NCBI GenBank assembly: GCA_964509195.1
Contig: CAZDWJ010000002.1
Span: 62,001-126,000, forward strand
DNA from: UBA4802 sp964509195
Lineage (GTDB): Bacteria; Spirochaetota; UBA4802; UB4802
Direction of reading: 5' to 3'
DNA: 64,000 nucleotides
A program made the translations under genes and the position numbers. Below, piece by piece: positions 9,682-16,670 of this stretch; the stretch's first letter is position 1; each line of letters starts with the position of its first letter. A model generated the notes under the pieces. That model saw nothing but the letters and a program-made list of their open reading frames with translations. It was not told the DNA's origin and searched no databases.

Positions 9682-10758
9682 ATGAACTATCGTACAAGAA
9701 TAAAAAAAATAAGAAAGCTATTATCACAAAAAAAACATTTCCCATATCTGGTTGCAAACCTTATTAATATTAAATACTGCACGGGATTTGAAGGAAGTTA
9801 CGGTTATCTTATTTTCTTTGAAGATGAGACAGTTTTTATTTCGGATTCACGGTATGAAGAATATGCAGAAATGATACTGCCAGAAAATGTACATTTTGTT
9901 TTGCAGCAGAAGAATTTTTTCACAACCTTACAATCGTTGCTAAAACTAAAAAAAATAAAAAAAATATTTCTTGAGGAACATTCAATTACGTTATCACAGT
10001 ATCGAGGGTTCAAAGAAGAATGCAAAGGTATAGCCATTAATTACGGCGGGGATATCGTTAATGAAATGCGGATTATCAAAGATGAGGAGGAACTTGAAAA
10101 TATAAAAAAAGCAGCCCAAATAACTGATAAATGCTTTTACCATATACTTAAATACATCAAACCGGGTGTTACAGAATGGGATATAGCTGTTGAAATTGAA
10201 TATTTTTACAAAAAACATGGATGTCAGGGGACTTCATTTGCTACAATTGTTGCATCAGGGGCGGGGTCTTCGATGCCTCATTACAAAACAGGTAACAAAA
10301 AAATACAATCGGGCGAGCCTGTACTTATTGATATGGGGTGTATATACAAAGGTTATTGTTCTGATATAACACGCACAGTTTTTATTGACGGGATATCAGA
10401 TAGTATAAGTGCAATATATTCTGTTGTAAAAGATGCACAGCAGAAAGCTGTCAATGCAGTAAAAGCAGGATTAACTACAAATAAACTTGACAGTATTGCA
10501 AGGGATTTTATAGCTGCAAAAGGATATGGTGCTTTATTTGGCCATTCGCTGGGCCATGGGGTAGGCCTGGATGTTCATGAAATGCCTGCAGTGAAACAAA
10601 ACGGAGCCGTGGCCTTAAAAAAGGGTATGGTTATTACTGTTGAACCAGGTATATATATCCCTAAAGAAGGGGGAGTTCGTATCGAGGACATGGTGTTGGT
10701 TACTTCAAATGGGCACCAAGTTTTAACTGAGAGTACAAAGGAATTAATAATTTTATAG
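9682..10758 (+). CDS. Xaa-Pro aminopeptidase / M24B metallopeptidase
   Basis: This 358-residue protein has the creatinase-like N-terminal domain (about 1-130) and a pita-bread catalytic domain (about 135-358). The five metal ligands are visible: Asp in 'LIDMGCIYKGY', Asp in 'CSDITRTVF', His in 'GHSLGHGVGLDVHE', Glu in 'VEPGIYIP' and Glu in 'GVRIEDMVLV'. It would remove N-terminal residues from Xaa-Pro peptides in the cytoplasm. It lies directly before efp. An aminopeptidase upstream of the factor that relieves polyproline stalling is a recurrent gene order. Confidence 0.92.
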   Translation: MNYRTRIKKIRKLLSQKKHFPYLVANLINIKYCTGFEGSYGYLIFFEDETVFISDSRYEEYAEMILPENVHFVLQQKNFFTTLQSLLKLKKIKKIFLEEHSITLSQYRGFKEECKGIAINYGGDIVNEMRIIKDEEELENIKKAAQITDKCFYHILKYIKPGVTEWDIAVEIEYFYKKHGCQGTSFATIVASGAGSSMPHYKTGNKKIQSGEPVLIDMGCIYKGYCSDITRTVFIDGISDSISAIYSVVKDAQQKAVNAVKAGLTTNKLDSIARDFIAAKGYGALFGHSLGHGVGLDVHEMPAVKQNGAVALKKGMVITVEPGIYIPKEGGVRIEDMVLVTSNGHQVLTESTKELIIL

Positions 10759-10784
10759 CATTCTATTTCTAAGGAGTATTTCGC

Positions 10785-11348
10785 ATGATAACAAGTAATG
10801 ATTTACGAAACGGCACGGTTATTAAAGTTGATGGTGATCTGTATTCTGTTGTAGAGTATCAGCATGTAAAATTAGGACGAGGTGGTGCGTTTGTCCAGAC
10901 AAAATTAAAATCCTTAACAAAAGGTATAATTGTAGATAAAAAGTTCAAGGGTGGTGAAAAGGTTGAAGATGTACGAGTAGAAAAAAAGACATTGCAATAT
11001 CTCTATGATGAAGGTGATACTTTAGTTTTTATGGACACGCAAAGCTATGATCAAATACATGTAGATAAGAAAAAAGCTGCAAACCTGCTTAACTATATTA
11101 AAGAAGGCGACAGCGTTGAAACTACTATGCACGATGAGGAAATATTATCAATAGAACCACCTATTTTTGTAGTGTTGAAAGTAACATATGCTGAACCAGG
11201 AGTGAAGGGTGATACTGCTACAAATGTTTTAAAACCAGTTACCGTTGAAACCGGTGCAACTGTACAGGTTCCTATATTTGTCAATGAAGGTGATGTAATA
11301 AAAGTTGATACACGTACAGGGGAGTATGTAGAACGAGTGAAAAAGTAA
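10785..11348 (+). CDS. efp: Elongation factor P
   Basis: This 187-residue EF-P has the three beta-barrel domains (KOW-like N-terminal, OB middle, C-terminal 'VNEGDVIKVDTRTGEYVERV'). The tip of the first domain reads 'VKLGRGGAF', so Arg32 stands where many EF-Ps carry the modified lysine. An AAGGAG ribosome-binding site precedes ATG 10785. EF-P binds ribosomes stalled on consecutive prolines. No gene for a modification enzyme (EpmA/B, EarP, YmfI) is visible in this window. A stem-loop at 11419-11440 lies downstream. Confidence 0.97.
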   Translation: MITSNDLRNGTVIKVDGDLYSVVEYQHVKLGRGGAFVQTKLKSLTKGIIVDKKFKGGEKVEDVRVEKKTLQYLYDEGDTLVFMDTQSYDQIHVDKKKAANLLNYIKEGDSVETTMHDEEILSIEPPIFVVLKVTYAEPGVKGDTATNVLKPVTVETGATVQVPIFVNEGDVIKVDTRTGEYVERVKK

Positions 11349-11418
11349 CCAGTTATTACATTGAAAAAGATTGAAGATTTGAGAAGCTTCTTTTACAATT
11401 GCAGGCTAATATAAAGTA

Positions 11419-11440
11419 TTCCCACTATAAAAGGTGGGAA
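11419..11440 (+). terminator. Stem-loop downstream of efp (terminator-like, no U-tract)
   Basis: A perfect 7 bp stem (TTCCCAC / GTGGGAA) encloses an 8-base AT-rich loop between efp and the next gene. The following bases are CATAAATTAA rather than a run of T, so intrinsic termination would be weak. An mRNA 3'-end stabiliser or a processing site is equally possible. Confidence 0.4.
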
Positions 11441-11475
11441 CATAAATTAAAATCTAAATTTAAAAGATTTACAAT

Positions 11476-12621
11476 GTGAAATCTGAAATCATAACCAGAG
11501 AAGCATATAAAGCATTTAGAAAGGGTTCTTATGTAGTAGCTATACAGTTGTTAGAAAAGACTATCAACATTTCAAATAACCCCTACGACCATTTCTTATT
11601 AATTTTGTCGTATTTGTTTACAGATAAGCTGGTGCATGCAGAAACTGTGTTACGCAAGGCTTTGCGGCAATATCCTAGTTTTCTTCCTATACTTGAAATA
11701 CAGGCATTTTTATTGCTAAAAGCTTCTAAATCAAAAGATGAAGCCTCAGCAGGCTATGTAGAAATTTTAAAGATATCACCAGCCAATAAACGAATAAATA
11801 AAATTATAGAAAAAATACAGAAAACTAATGATTTTGAACAGTTTCAGAAAAGAGCTAAATTAAAAGATTTTGTTCTGGTAAAACCGCCCCAAAAGGCAAA
11901 AAAGGTATCATACAGTAGAAGGTATAACATAAATATACGAACAATAGTTGTTGGTATGACTGTTATTGTAGTTCTGGTTGCTGGCATTCTCTTTTTCCCT
12001 TCTCCACTTGCCAAGCTAATAGAAGAAAAAATTGAACTTCTGTTTCCACGCCATAGTGAAATCAAAAATATAGAAGATATATCACATATTTCACTTGATG
12101 GCATGCATTATGATATAATCGATAAAATACAAAAAGTGCGCACGCCAGAATTTTATCCCTCCAATGATGAATGTATTAAAGACTTTAATCGTGCAAAATG
12201 GCTTATCAAAGAAGGGAAGGAAAATGATGCACTGATCTTATTGAATAAGATTGATGCCAGTAATGCAAATTTCAGAGTGAAGGAGCGAGTTGCTTTTTTA
12301 AAGGATTTTATTACTCGTAGCAAAGAACGTACAAGTGCCACTTTATCATATAATGATATGATGCTCAAACCATATTTATATAAAGGCATAAATGTCAAAT
12401 GGCAGGGCAAAGTGACAAATTACAAAAAGCAAAATGGCACCGCCTTTCAGTTACTTGTTAATTATTCTGATAATAGGTTTGATGGCATAGTAGAAGTATT
12501 TGCTCAAGCAACAACACAATTACACAATGGGGCGATAGTTACTGTTGAAGGAATCATTACCAATGTCGTTGGTCAGAAAATTGTTGTGATGCAGGCAATA
12601 AACATTGATATAATGAAATAG
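11476..12621 (+). CDS. TPR protein with single membrane span and OB-like C-terminal domain
   Basis: This 381-residue protein is of unknown role. Residues about 5-110 form two to three TPR-like helical pairs. A basic linker (about 135-152) precedes one membrane segment (about 155-177, hydrophobic V/I/G-rich). After a helical region, the last 80 residues alternate in beta-strand style ('INVKWQGKVTNY', 'GAIVTVEGIITNV'), suggesting an OB-fold-like domain outside the cytoplasm. The start is GTG 11476 without a convincing ribosome-binding site, so the true start may differ by a few codons. Its neighbours give no functional clue. Confidence 0.75.
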   Translation: MKSEIITREAYKAFRKGSYVVAIQLLEKTINISNNPYDHFLLILSYLFTDKLVHAETVLRKALRQYPSFLPILEIQAFLLLKASKSKDEASAGYVEILKISPANKRINKIIEKIQKTNDFEQFQKRAKLKDFVLVKPPQKAKKVSYSRRYNINIRTIVVGMTVIVVLVAGILFFPSPLAKLIEEKIELLFPRHSEIKNIEDISHISLDGMHYDIIDKIQKVRTPEFYPSNDECIKDFNRAKWLIKEGKENDALILLNKIDASNANFRVKERVAFLKDFITRSKERTSATLSYNDMMLKPYLYKGINVKWQGKVTNYKKQNGTAFQLLVNYSDNRFDGIVEVFAQATTQLHNGAIVTVEGIITNVVGQKIVVMQAINIDIMK

Positions 12622-12664
12622 TAATGCTATATAAAAAAATGATTATTAAAATGTGGGTTTAAGT

Positions 12665-13810
12665 ATGAAGGTAGTGTTGAAAGAATGCAAGCAGTATGAT
12701 GTTGAAGAAATCCGAACAAAAATTATTATGGCATTAAATGAATTGCAATTTGATTTTTCAAAACTATACAATACAAAAATTGCAATAAAACCCAATTTAT
12801 TAACTTCTGCATCACCTGAATCTTCAGTCGTCACGCATCCTGCATTTTTTAAGGCAATAGTACAGATTGTTAAGCAATATGGCGGTGTGCCAATTCTTGT
12901 TGAGTCTCCTGCTGTACAGTCATTGCAAAGAGTGATGAAAAAAACAGGATATGATGCAATAGTTACTGAAGAAGATGTACTGGTTGCCGATACATCCGAT
13001 TGCATGATTATTCATAATAGTAAAGCCCATCATTTTAAGCGATTTGAAATCCCAAAAATTATGGCAGAATGCGATGTAATTATTAACCTGCCAAAATTTA
13101 AAACTCACGCATTAACGCATATAACATGTGCGGTAAAGAATTTATTTGGTACTATTCATGGACTGAAAAAATCTCAATGGCATATCAAAGCAAAAACTAA
13201 AGATGATTTTGCCCAGATGCTCTTAGATTTATATGAAGCATATATTACCGATGCGGCACTTCCCAAAACTATTGTGCATATTGTTGATGCTATCACAATT
13301 ATGGAGGGCAATGGCCCTGGGCCATCGGGTACACCGGCATTTATGGGTATAATTGGTGCATCTTATAATGCTATTGCTGTTGACTATGCATTATCGACTA
13401 TGTCAGGATTTACTATGAAGGATATACCTACGATAACAATGGGACTACAGCGAGGCTTATGTTGTAATCCTGACAATCTTGATATTATAGTGGATAAAGG
13501 AATATCGCAAAGCAGGAAATATTCGCCCCCAGGGGAATCAGGTTCAGCAAAAATACTTGCAATACCACTAATCAATACATTATTAAAGAATATAATGATA
13601 GCAAAACCAGTACCTGACCCTGAAACGTGTAGTCTCTGTTATCAATGTAAACAAATTTGTCCTGTAAAAGCTATTAGCAACGCAAAGAATAATCTAAAAG
13701 TTCCAGACTATAATTATTCTAAATGTATACGTTGTTACTGTTGTATGGAAATATGTCCTGAATCAGCCATATCATTATCAAGACCTTTGCTTCAACGAAT
13801 ACTAAAGTAA
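12665..13810 (+). CDS. DUF362-family protein with C-terminal 2x[4Fe-4S] ferredoxin domain
   Basis: About 381 residues. The DUF362 domain (about 1-300) shows 'IAIKPNLL', 'VTHPAFFKAIVQIVKQYGG', 'INLPKFKTHALTHITCAVKN' and 'GNGPGPSGTP'. The C terminus carries two 4Fe-4S motifs, 'CSLCYQCKQICP' and 'CIRCYCCMEICP'. The family is widespread in anaerobes and presumed to be redox-linked, but its reaction is not established. I prefer ATG 12665 over the in-frame GTG 12653 because a GTGGG stretch sits in ribosome-binding position. It is followed 9 bases later by a zinc-ribbon membrane protein. A second DUF362 gene without its own ferredoxin lies at 32572. Confidence 0.88.
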   Translation: MKVVLKECKQYDVEEIRTKIIMALNELQFDFSKLYNTKIAIKPNLLTSASPESSVVTHPAFFKAIVQIVKQYGGVPILVESPAVQSLQRVMKKTGYDAIVTEEDVLVADTSDCMIIHNSKAHHFKRFEIPKIMAECDVIINLPKFKTHALTHITCAVKNLFGTIHGLKKSQWHIKAKTKDDFAQMLLDLYEAYITDAALPKTIVHIVDAITIMEGNGPGPSGTPAFMGIIGASYNAIAVDYALSTMSGFTMKDIPTITMGLQRGLCCNPDNLDIIVDKGISQSRKYSPPGESGSAKILAIPLINTLLKNIMIAKPVPDPETCSLCYQCKQICPVKAISNAKNNLKVPDYNYSKCIRCYCCMEICPESAISLSRPLLQRILK

Positions 13811-13819
13811 GAGGCAAAT

Positions 13820-14206
13820 ATGAAGAAAAGTAATTCTATACGTAAAATTATTATTATTGAAATCGTTGTTTTTCTGCTAATAGTATTATTTATATGGGCT
13901 GAAGAGGTATTTGATTTACCTCATCTGCTTATGAATGCAGAACCAACGCCTGTAAATTATGAAGAAAGCCTGATGGAAACATTCATTTTTACAGTGATAT
14001 TTGGCTTTCTACTATATCATACGATGAGAATATTACTTAAGCTAAGAAGTTTGGAATCATATGTGAGGATATGTGCAGGATGTCATAAAATATATATAGA
14101 TGGGAATTGGATATCTCTTGAAGAGTATTTTAATCAATATGGAAATAAAAAAACATCGCATGGTTTATGCGATGATTGCAGAAAATGGTATATAAAAACA
14201 ATGTAG
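13820..14206 (+). CDS. Small two-TM membrane protein with cytoplasmic zinc-ribbon-like tail
   Basis: This 128-residue protein has two hydrophobic segments (about 10-26 and 53-69) and then a soluble tail with four cysteines arranged as 'CAGCHKIY' and 'HGLCDDCRKWY' around a 'GNWISLEEYF' segment. That Cys/His layout resembles the short tail found in some sensor and response proteins (CxxC...SHGxCxxC), probably a metal-binding or redox knuckle. It follows the DUF362 ferredoxin gene by 9 bases and is probably co-transcribed. Its TAG stop (14204-14206) overlaps the 3' end of the tRNA on the other strand. Confidence 0.75.
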   Translation: MKKSNSIRKIIIIEIVVFLLIVLFIWAEEVFDLPHLLMNAEPTPVNYEESLMETFIFTVIFGFLLYHTMRILLKLRSLESYVRICAGCHKIYIDGNWISLEEYFNQYGNKKTSHGLCDDCRKWYIKTM

Positions 14207-14277
14207 CGGAGGAGGGACTCGAACCCCCCACACCACGGATATGAGCCGTGTGCTCTAACCAACTGAGCTACTCCGCC
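14204..14277 (-). tRNA. tRNA-Met (CAU), elongator-type
   Basis: A full cloverleaf reads on the minus strand: 5' GGCGGAG, D arm GCTC...GAGC, anticodon arm CACGG / CTCATAT / CCGTG, T arm with GGTTCGAGT, and 3' CTCCGCT plus discriminator A. CCA is not encoded. Anticodon CAU could also be the lysidine-modified tRNA-Ile2, and telling them apart needs identity-element scoring. One base separates it from the initiator tRNA upstream. Its 3' end covers the stop codon of the opposite gene. Confidence 0.9.
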
Positions 14278-14278
14278 T

Positions 14279-14354
<76 letters not shown>

Positions 14355-14373
14355 ATCAAATTAACGAGTTGAC

Positions 14374-14402
14374 AATCTATTTATAATATACATTGTAGTC
14401 AA
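14374..14402 (-). promoter_or_regulatory. Promoter of the fMet/Met tRNA pair
   Basis: On the minus strand TTGACT (14397-14402) and TAGATT (14374-14379) are separated by 17 bases, ending about 20 bases before the initiator tRNA 5' end. This fits a housekeeping sigma promoter. Confidence 0.55.
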
Positions 14403-14638
14403 TCATTTTTCAAAATCTTTATGATTCATAGTATTCATTTTGGCAAAAAAATTCCACCAACTAAAGTACTATAAACAACAATTTTTATTGGGATAATATA
14501 ATAAATGATATATTTGTATATAATAATATAATACATTTAACCTCATCAAGTAATGTGGATATACATCTTAAATGATAAAAATATGAGAATGGTAAATATA
14601 AAATTTTTTTTAAAAATTTTTTAATTTTATAAATATTA
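14403..14638. other. AT-rich non-coding stretch between tRNA promoter and speD promoter
   Basis: About 235 bases, very AT-rich, with no ORF or RNA structure that I can support. It separates the divergent tRNA transcript from the polyamine transcript. Confidence 0.5.
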
Positions 14639-14666
14639 TTGTTGAAATTTTGTAAAGTGATATAAT
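14639..14666 (+). promoter_or_regulatory. Probable promoter of the speD operon
   Basis: TATAAT at 14661-14666 is preceded after 16 bases by TTGTTG (14639-14644). Transcription starting near 14672 would give a 5' leader of about 200 bases before speD. Confidence 0.5.
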
Positions 14667-14671
14667 ACTGT

Positions 14672-14876
14672 CAATGTTCTCTTTGAGCAGAGGGGGTGAT
14701 ATTATTTAAGGGCTAAAACCAATTAATGGTTTTAGCATTTTGATTATGTAAGAGCGCAAAAAAACCCAAAGGAATTACAATCCCCAGGGTGGCGAATTTA
14801 AGTTAACCTTAAAAACCATACTTAATGCATACACTCACCGTAGTGTAGGTGATTTTATAAAATGAGGTGGTTGCCC
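14672..14876 (+). ncRNA. Long structured 5' leader of speD (candidate cis-regulatory RNA)
   Basis: About 200 untranslated bases precede speD. They contain a perfect 9 bp hairpin GCTAAAACC / GGTTTTAGC (14712-14736) followed by ATTTTG. GGGG (near 14694) could pair with CCCC (near 14783). A possible ACCC / GGGT stem (near 14764 and 14787) overlaps that pairing in pseudoknot fashion. Near 14832-14845 ACACT/AGTGT and CACC/GGTG offer mutually exclusive hairpins just before the ribosome-binding site. I do not recognise a known riboswitch class. Regulation by polyamines or S-adenosylmethionine is only an inference from the downstream genes. Confidence 0.4.
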
Positions 14877-15284
14877 ATGGAGGGTTTAGGTACACACATT
14901 ATTGCGGAACTCTTCAACTGCAACGAGTTTCACATTAACAATTTGAAAAAGGTTGAGGAGGTGTTAACGGCCGCAGCCGAACTCTCTAAAGCCACTATCA
15001 TCCAACCATTCTTTCACAAATTTTCTCCATACGGTATTAGCGGAGTAATCGTCATAGCCGAGTCGCATATCACCATCCACACATGGCCGGAATATGGGTA
15101 TGCTGCGGTTGACGTCTTCACCTGCGGAGATCACAATTACAGAGTAGCTATCGACTATATCACTGAACAGCTGGAAGCAGAGCGGTGCGTTCTGTATGAG
15201 ATGCGAAGAGGTGTGCTGAGCGATAGCAAGATTAAAAATGTGCCAGTAATTCGGGAGGTGGAAAATGTTAACTACATTGACTAA
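14877..15284 (+). CDS. speD: S-adenosylmethionine decarboxylase proenzyme (class 1B, pyruvoyl-dependent)
   Basis: This 135-residue cytoplasmic enzyme makes decarboxylated AdoMet for spermidine synthesis. I start it at ATG 14877, not the in-frame ATG 14862, because GAGGTGG sits 6 bases upstream of the former. The protein then begins 'MEGLGTHIIAEL', and the self-cleavage serine falls at residue 63. 'ESHITIHTWPEYGY' holds the Glu62-Ser63 cleavage site and His68, and Cys83 follows in 'DVFTCGDH'. This is the numbering known for the Thermotoga-type enzyme. It overlaps the next gene by 20 bases and precedes speE. Confidence 0.96.
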   Translation: MEGLGTHIIAELFNCNEFHINNLKKVEEVLTAAAELSKATIIQPFFHKFSPYGISGVIVIAESHITIHTWPEYGYAAVDVFTCGDHNYRVAIDYITEQLEAERCVLYEMRRGVLSDSKIKNVPVIREVENVNYID

Positions 15285-15681
15285 CGACATACTTAAAACA
15301 ATTCCGACCATTGACCAGTTTGAAAAATTGGGTGCATGGGGATTATATTGCAGTGTTGATATTCATAACTGTGATCCGGATATTATCCGTGATGCAGAGA
15401 TGATACGACAGTATGCGATTCAGTTATGCGACCTCATTCAAATGAAGCGCTTTGGGGAAACGCAGGTTGTGCATTTTGGTGAGGATGAGCGTGTTGCTGG
15501 TTTTTCAATGGTGCAGCTTATTGAAACTTCAATGATATCGGGTCACTTTGCTAATCTGACAAATACTGCATACATTGATATATTCAGCTGCAAATATTAT
15601 GACCCTGAAGTTGCTGCTCAGTTTTCACTGAGTTATTTCAAGGGCAGCGACTATACTATGAATGTCGCATTGAGAAAGTAA
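15265..15681 (+). CDS. Divergent SpeD paralogue, possible neofunctionalised pyruvoyl decarboxylase
   Basis: This 138-residue protein aligns with SpeD over the catalytic strand: 'ETSMISGHFANL' and 'AYIDIFSC' match 'AESHITIHTWPE' and 'AAVDVFTC'. Ser89, His94 and Cys109 have exactly the spacing of SpeD Ser63, His68 and Cys83. The residue before the cleavage serine is Thr rather than Glu, and the HTWPE segment is lost. It starts at ATG 15265 with GGGAGGTGG upstream, inside the end of speD. SpeD homologues converted to ornithine or arginine decarboxylases are known, and no other such enzyme is in this cluster. The substrate remains unproven. Confidence 0.8.
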   Translation: MLTTLTNDILKTIPTIDQFEKLGAWGLYCSVDIHNCDPDIIRDAEMIRQYAIQLCDLIQMKRFGETQVVHFGEDERVAGFSMVQLIETSMISGHFANLTNTAYIDIFSCKYYDPEVAAQFSLSYFKGSDYTMNVALRK

Positions 15682-15690
15682 TCAGTAATT

Positions 15691-15718
15691 GGGGGCAGGT
15701 TATACACTACCTGTCCCC
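15691..15718 (+). terminator. Hairpin between the speD paralogue and speE (terminator or attenuator)
   Basis: A 10 bp stem, GGGGGCAGGT / ACCTGTCCCC (one G-U pair), encloses an 8-base loop. The downstream sequence is TATAATTATTATAAA, so termination would be partial. It could set a lower level of speE relative to the two decarboxylases or protect the upstream mRNA end. Confidence 0.55.
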
Positions 15719-15797
15719 TATAATTATTATAAACCTACCAGCTTATTTTCAAAGCTAAATTTATATTTTTAAATATTATCCATTCAGGAGGTATGAT

Positions 15798-16664
15798 ATG
15801 CCCTTTGAATCAAGTGTATGGATTGAAGAAATGTATGAAATGGAAAATGGCAGAACTATGAAACTAAAGGTAACCGATAAATTGGCAACCTTTGATTCAA
15901 AGTTCCAGCGGATAGAAATATACGATACCAAAGCATTTGGTAGGATGTTAGTACTTGATGGGGTTTTTATGACTACTGAAGTTGATGAAATGGGATATCA
16001 TGAAATGCTTGCTCACGTCCCCATGTGTGTGCACCCCAATCCAAAACGTGTTCTTGTTATTGGTGGTGGCGATGGTGGCACATTACGAGAAGTTTTGAAG
16101 CACAAAGAAGTTGAAAAGGCAGATATCTGTGAGATAGATGGTGATGTAATACGTCTTTGCCGTGAATTCATGCCTGCATTATCGTGTTCATTTGATGATC
16201 CTCGTGTTACAATATATACCGAAGATGGTGCAAAGTTTATTGCTGAAAGAAAAAAAGCATATGACATCATCCTTGTAGATTCTTCTGACCCCATTGGACC
16301 TGCTGCGGTTTTATTTTCTGAGGAATTTTATAAAAATTTAAGTGAATGCCTGGATGATGATGGAATTGCATCAACACAGTCTGAATCGCTATTTTATCAT
16401 CCAGGTGTTATAGTGACGCTGGCACAGTACAACAAAAAGTATTTCAAAGTACCCTCGTATTATTTTACCATGGTGCCTACCTACCCAAGTGGAATGATTG
16501 GTTTTTCTTTCTGTTCTAAGAAATATCACCCTATAATTGATTTGAAAGAAGAAAAGGCAAAAACACTGGTACCACAACTACGATATTATAATCCTGATAT
16601 TCATAAGGGTGCATTTGCGTTACCACAATTTATACGGAAAAAATTAGAGGGTATTCTGTATTAG
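15798..16664 (+). CDS. speE: Spermidine synthase (polyamine aminopropyltransferase)
   Basis: This 288-residue enzyme transfers the aminopropyl group of decarboxylated AdoMet to putrescine. 'VLVIGGGDGGTLREVLKH' is the cofactor-binding motif, 'EIDGDVIRLCREFMP' follows, and 'DIILVDSSDPIGPA' contains the catalytic Asp of the 'DSSDP' box. 'YPSGMIGFSFCSKK' is also typical. An AGGAGG ribosome-binding site precedes ATG 15798. It is 116 bases downstream of the SpeD paralogue, across a hairpin, and 6 bases upstream of a symporter gene. Confidence 0.97.
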   Translation: MPFESSVWIEEMYEMENGRTMKLKVTDKLATFDSKFQRIEIYDTKAFGRMLVLDGVFMTTEVDEMGYHEMLAHVPMCVHPNPKRVLVIGGGDGGTLREVLKHKEVEKADICEIDGDVIRLCREFMPALSCSFDDPRVTIYTEDGAKFIAERKKAYDIILVDSSDPIGPAAVLFSEEFYKNLSECLDDDGIASTQSESLFYHPGVIVTLAQYNKKYFKVPSYYFTMVPTYPSGMIGFSFCSKKYHPIIDLKEEKAKTLVPQLRYYNPDIHKGAFALPQFIRKKLEGILY

Positions 16665-16670
16665 TATCAA

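Noticed and set aside
14204..14277. Calling the first CAU tRNA as tRNA-Ile2 (lysidine).
   Set aside because: CTCATAT loop and acceptor stem look more like elongator Met; the point cannot be settled without identity-element scoring, so Met is given with a caveat.
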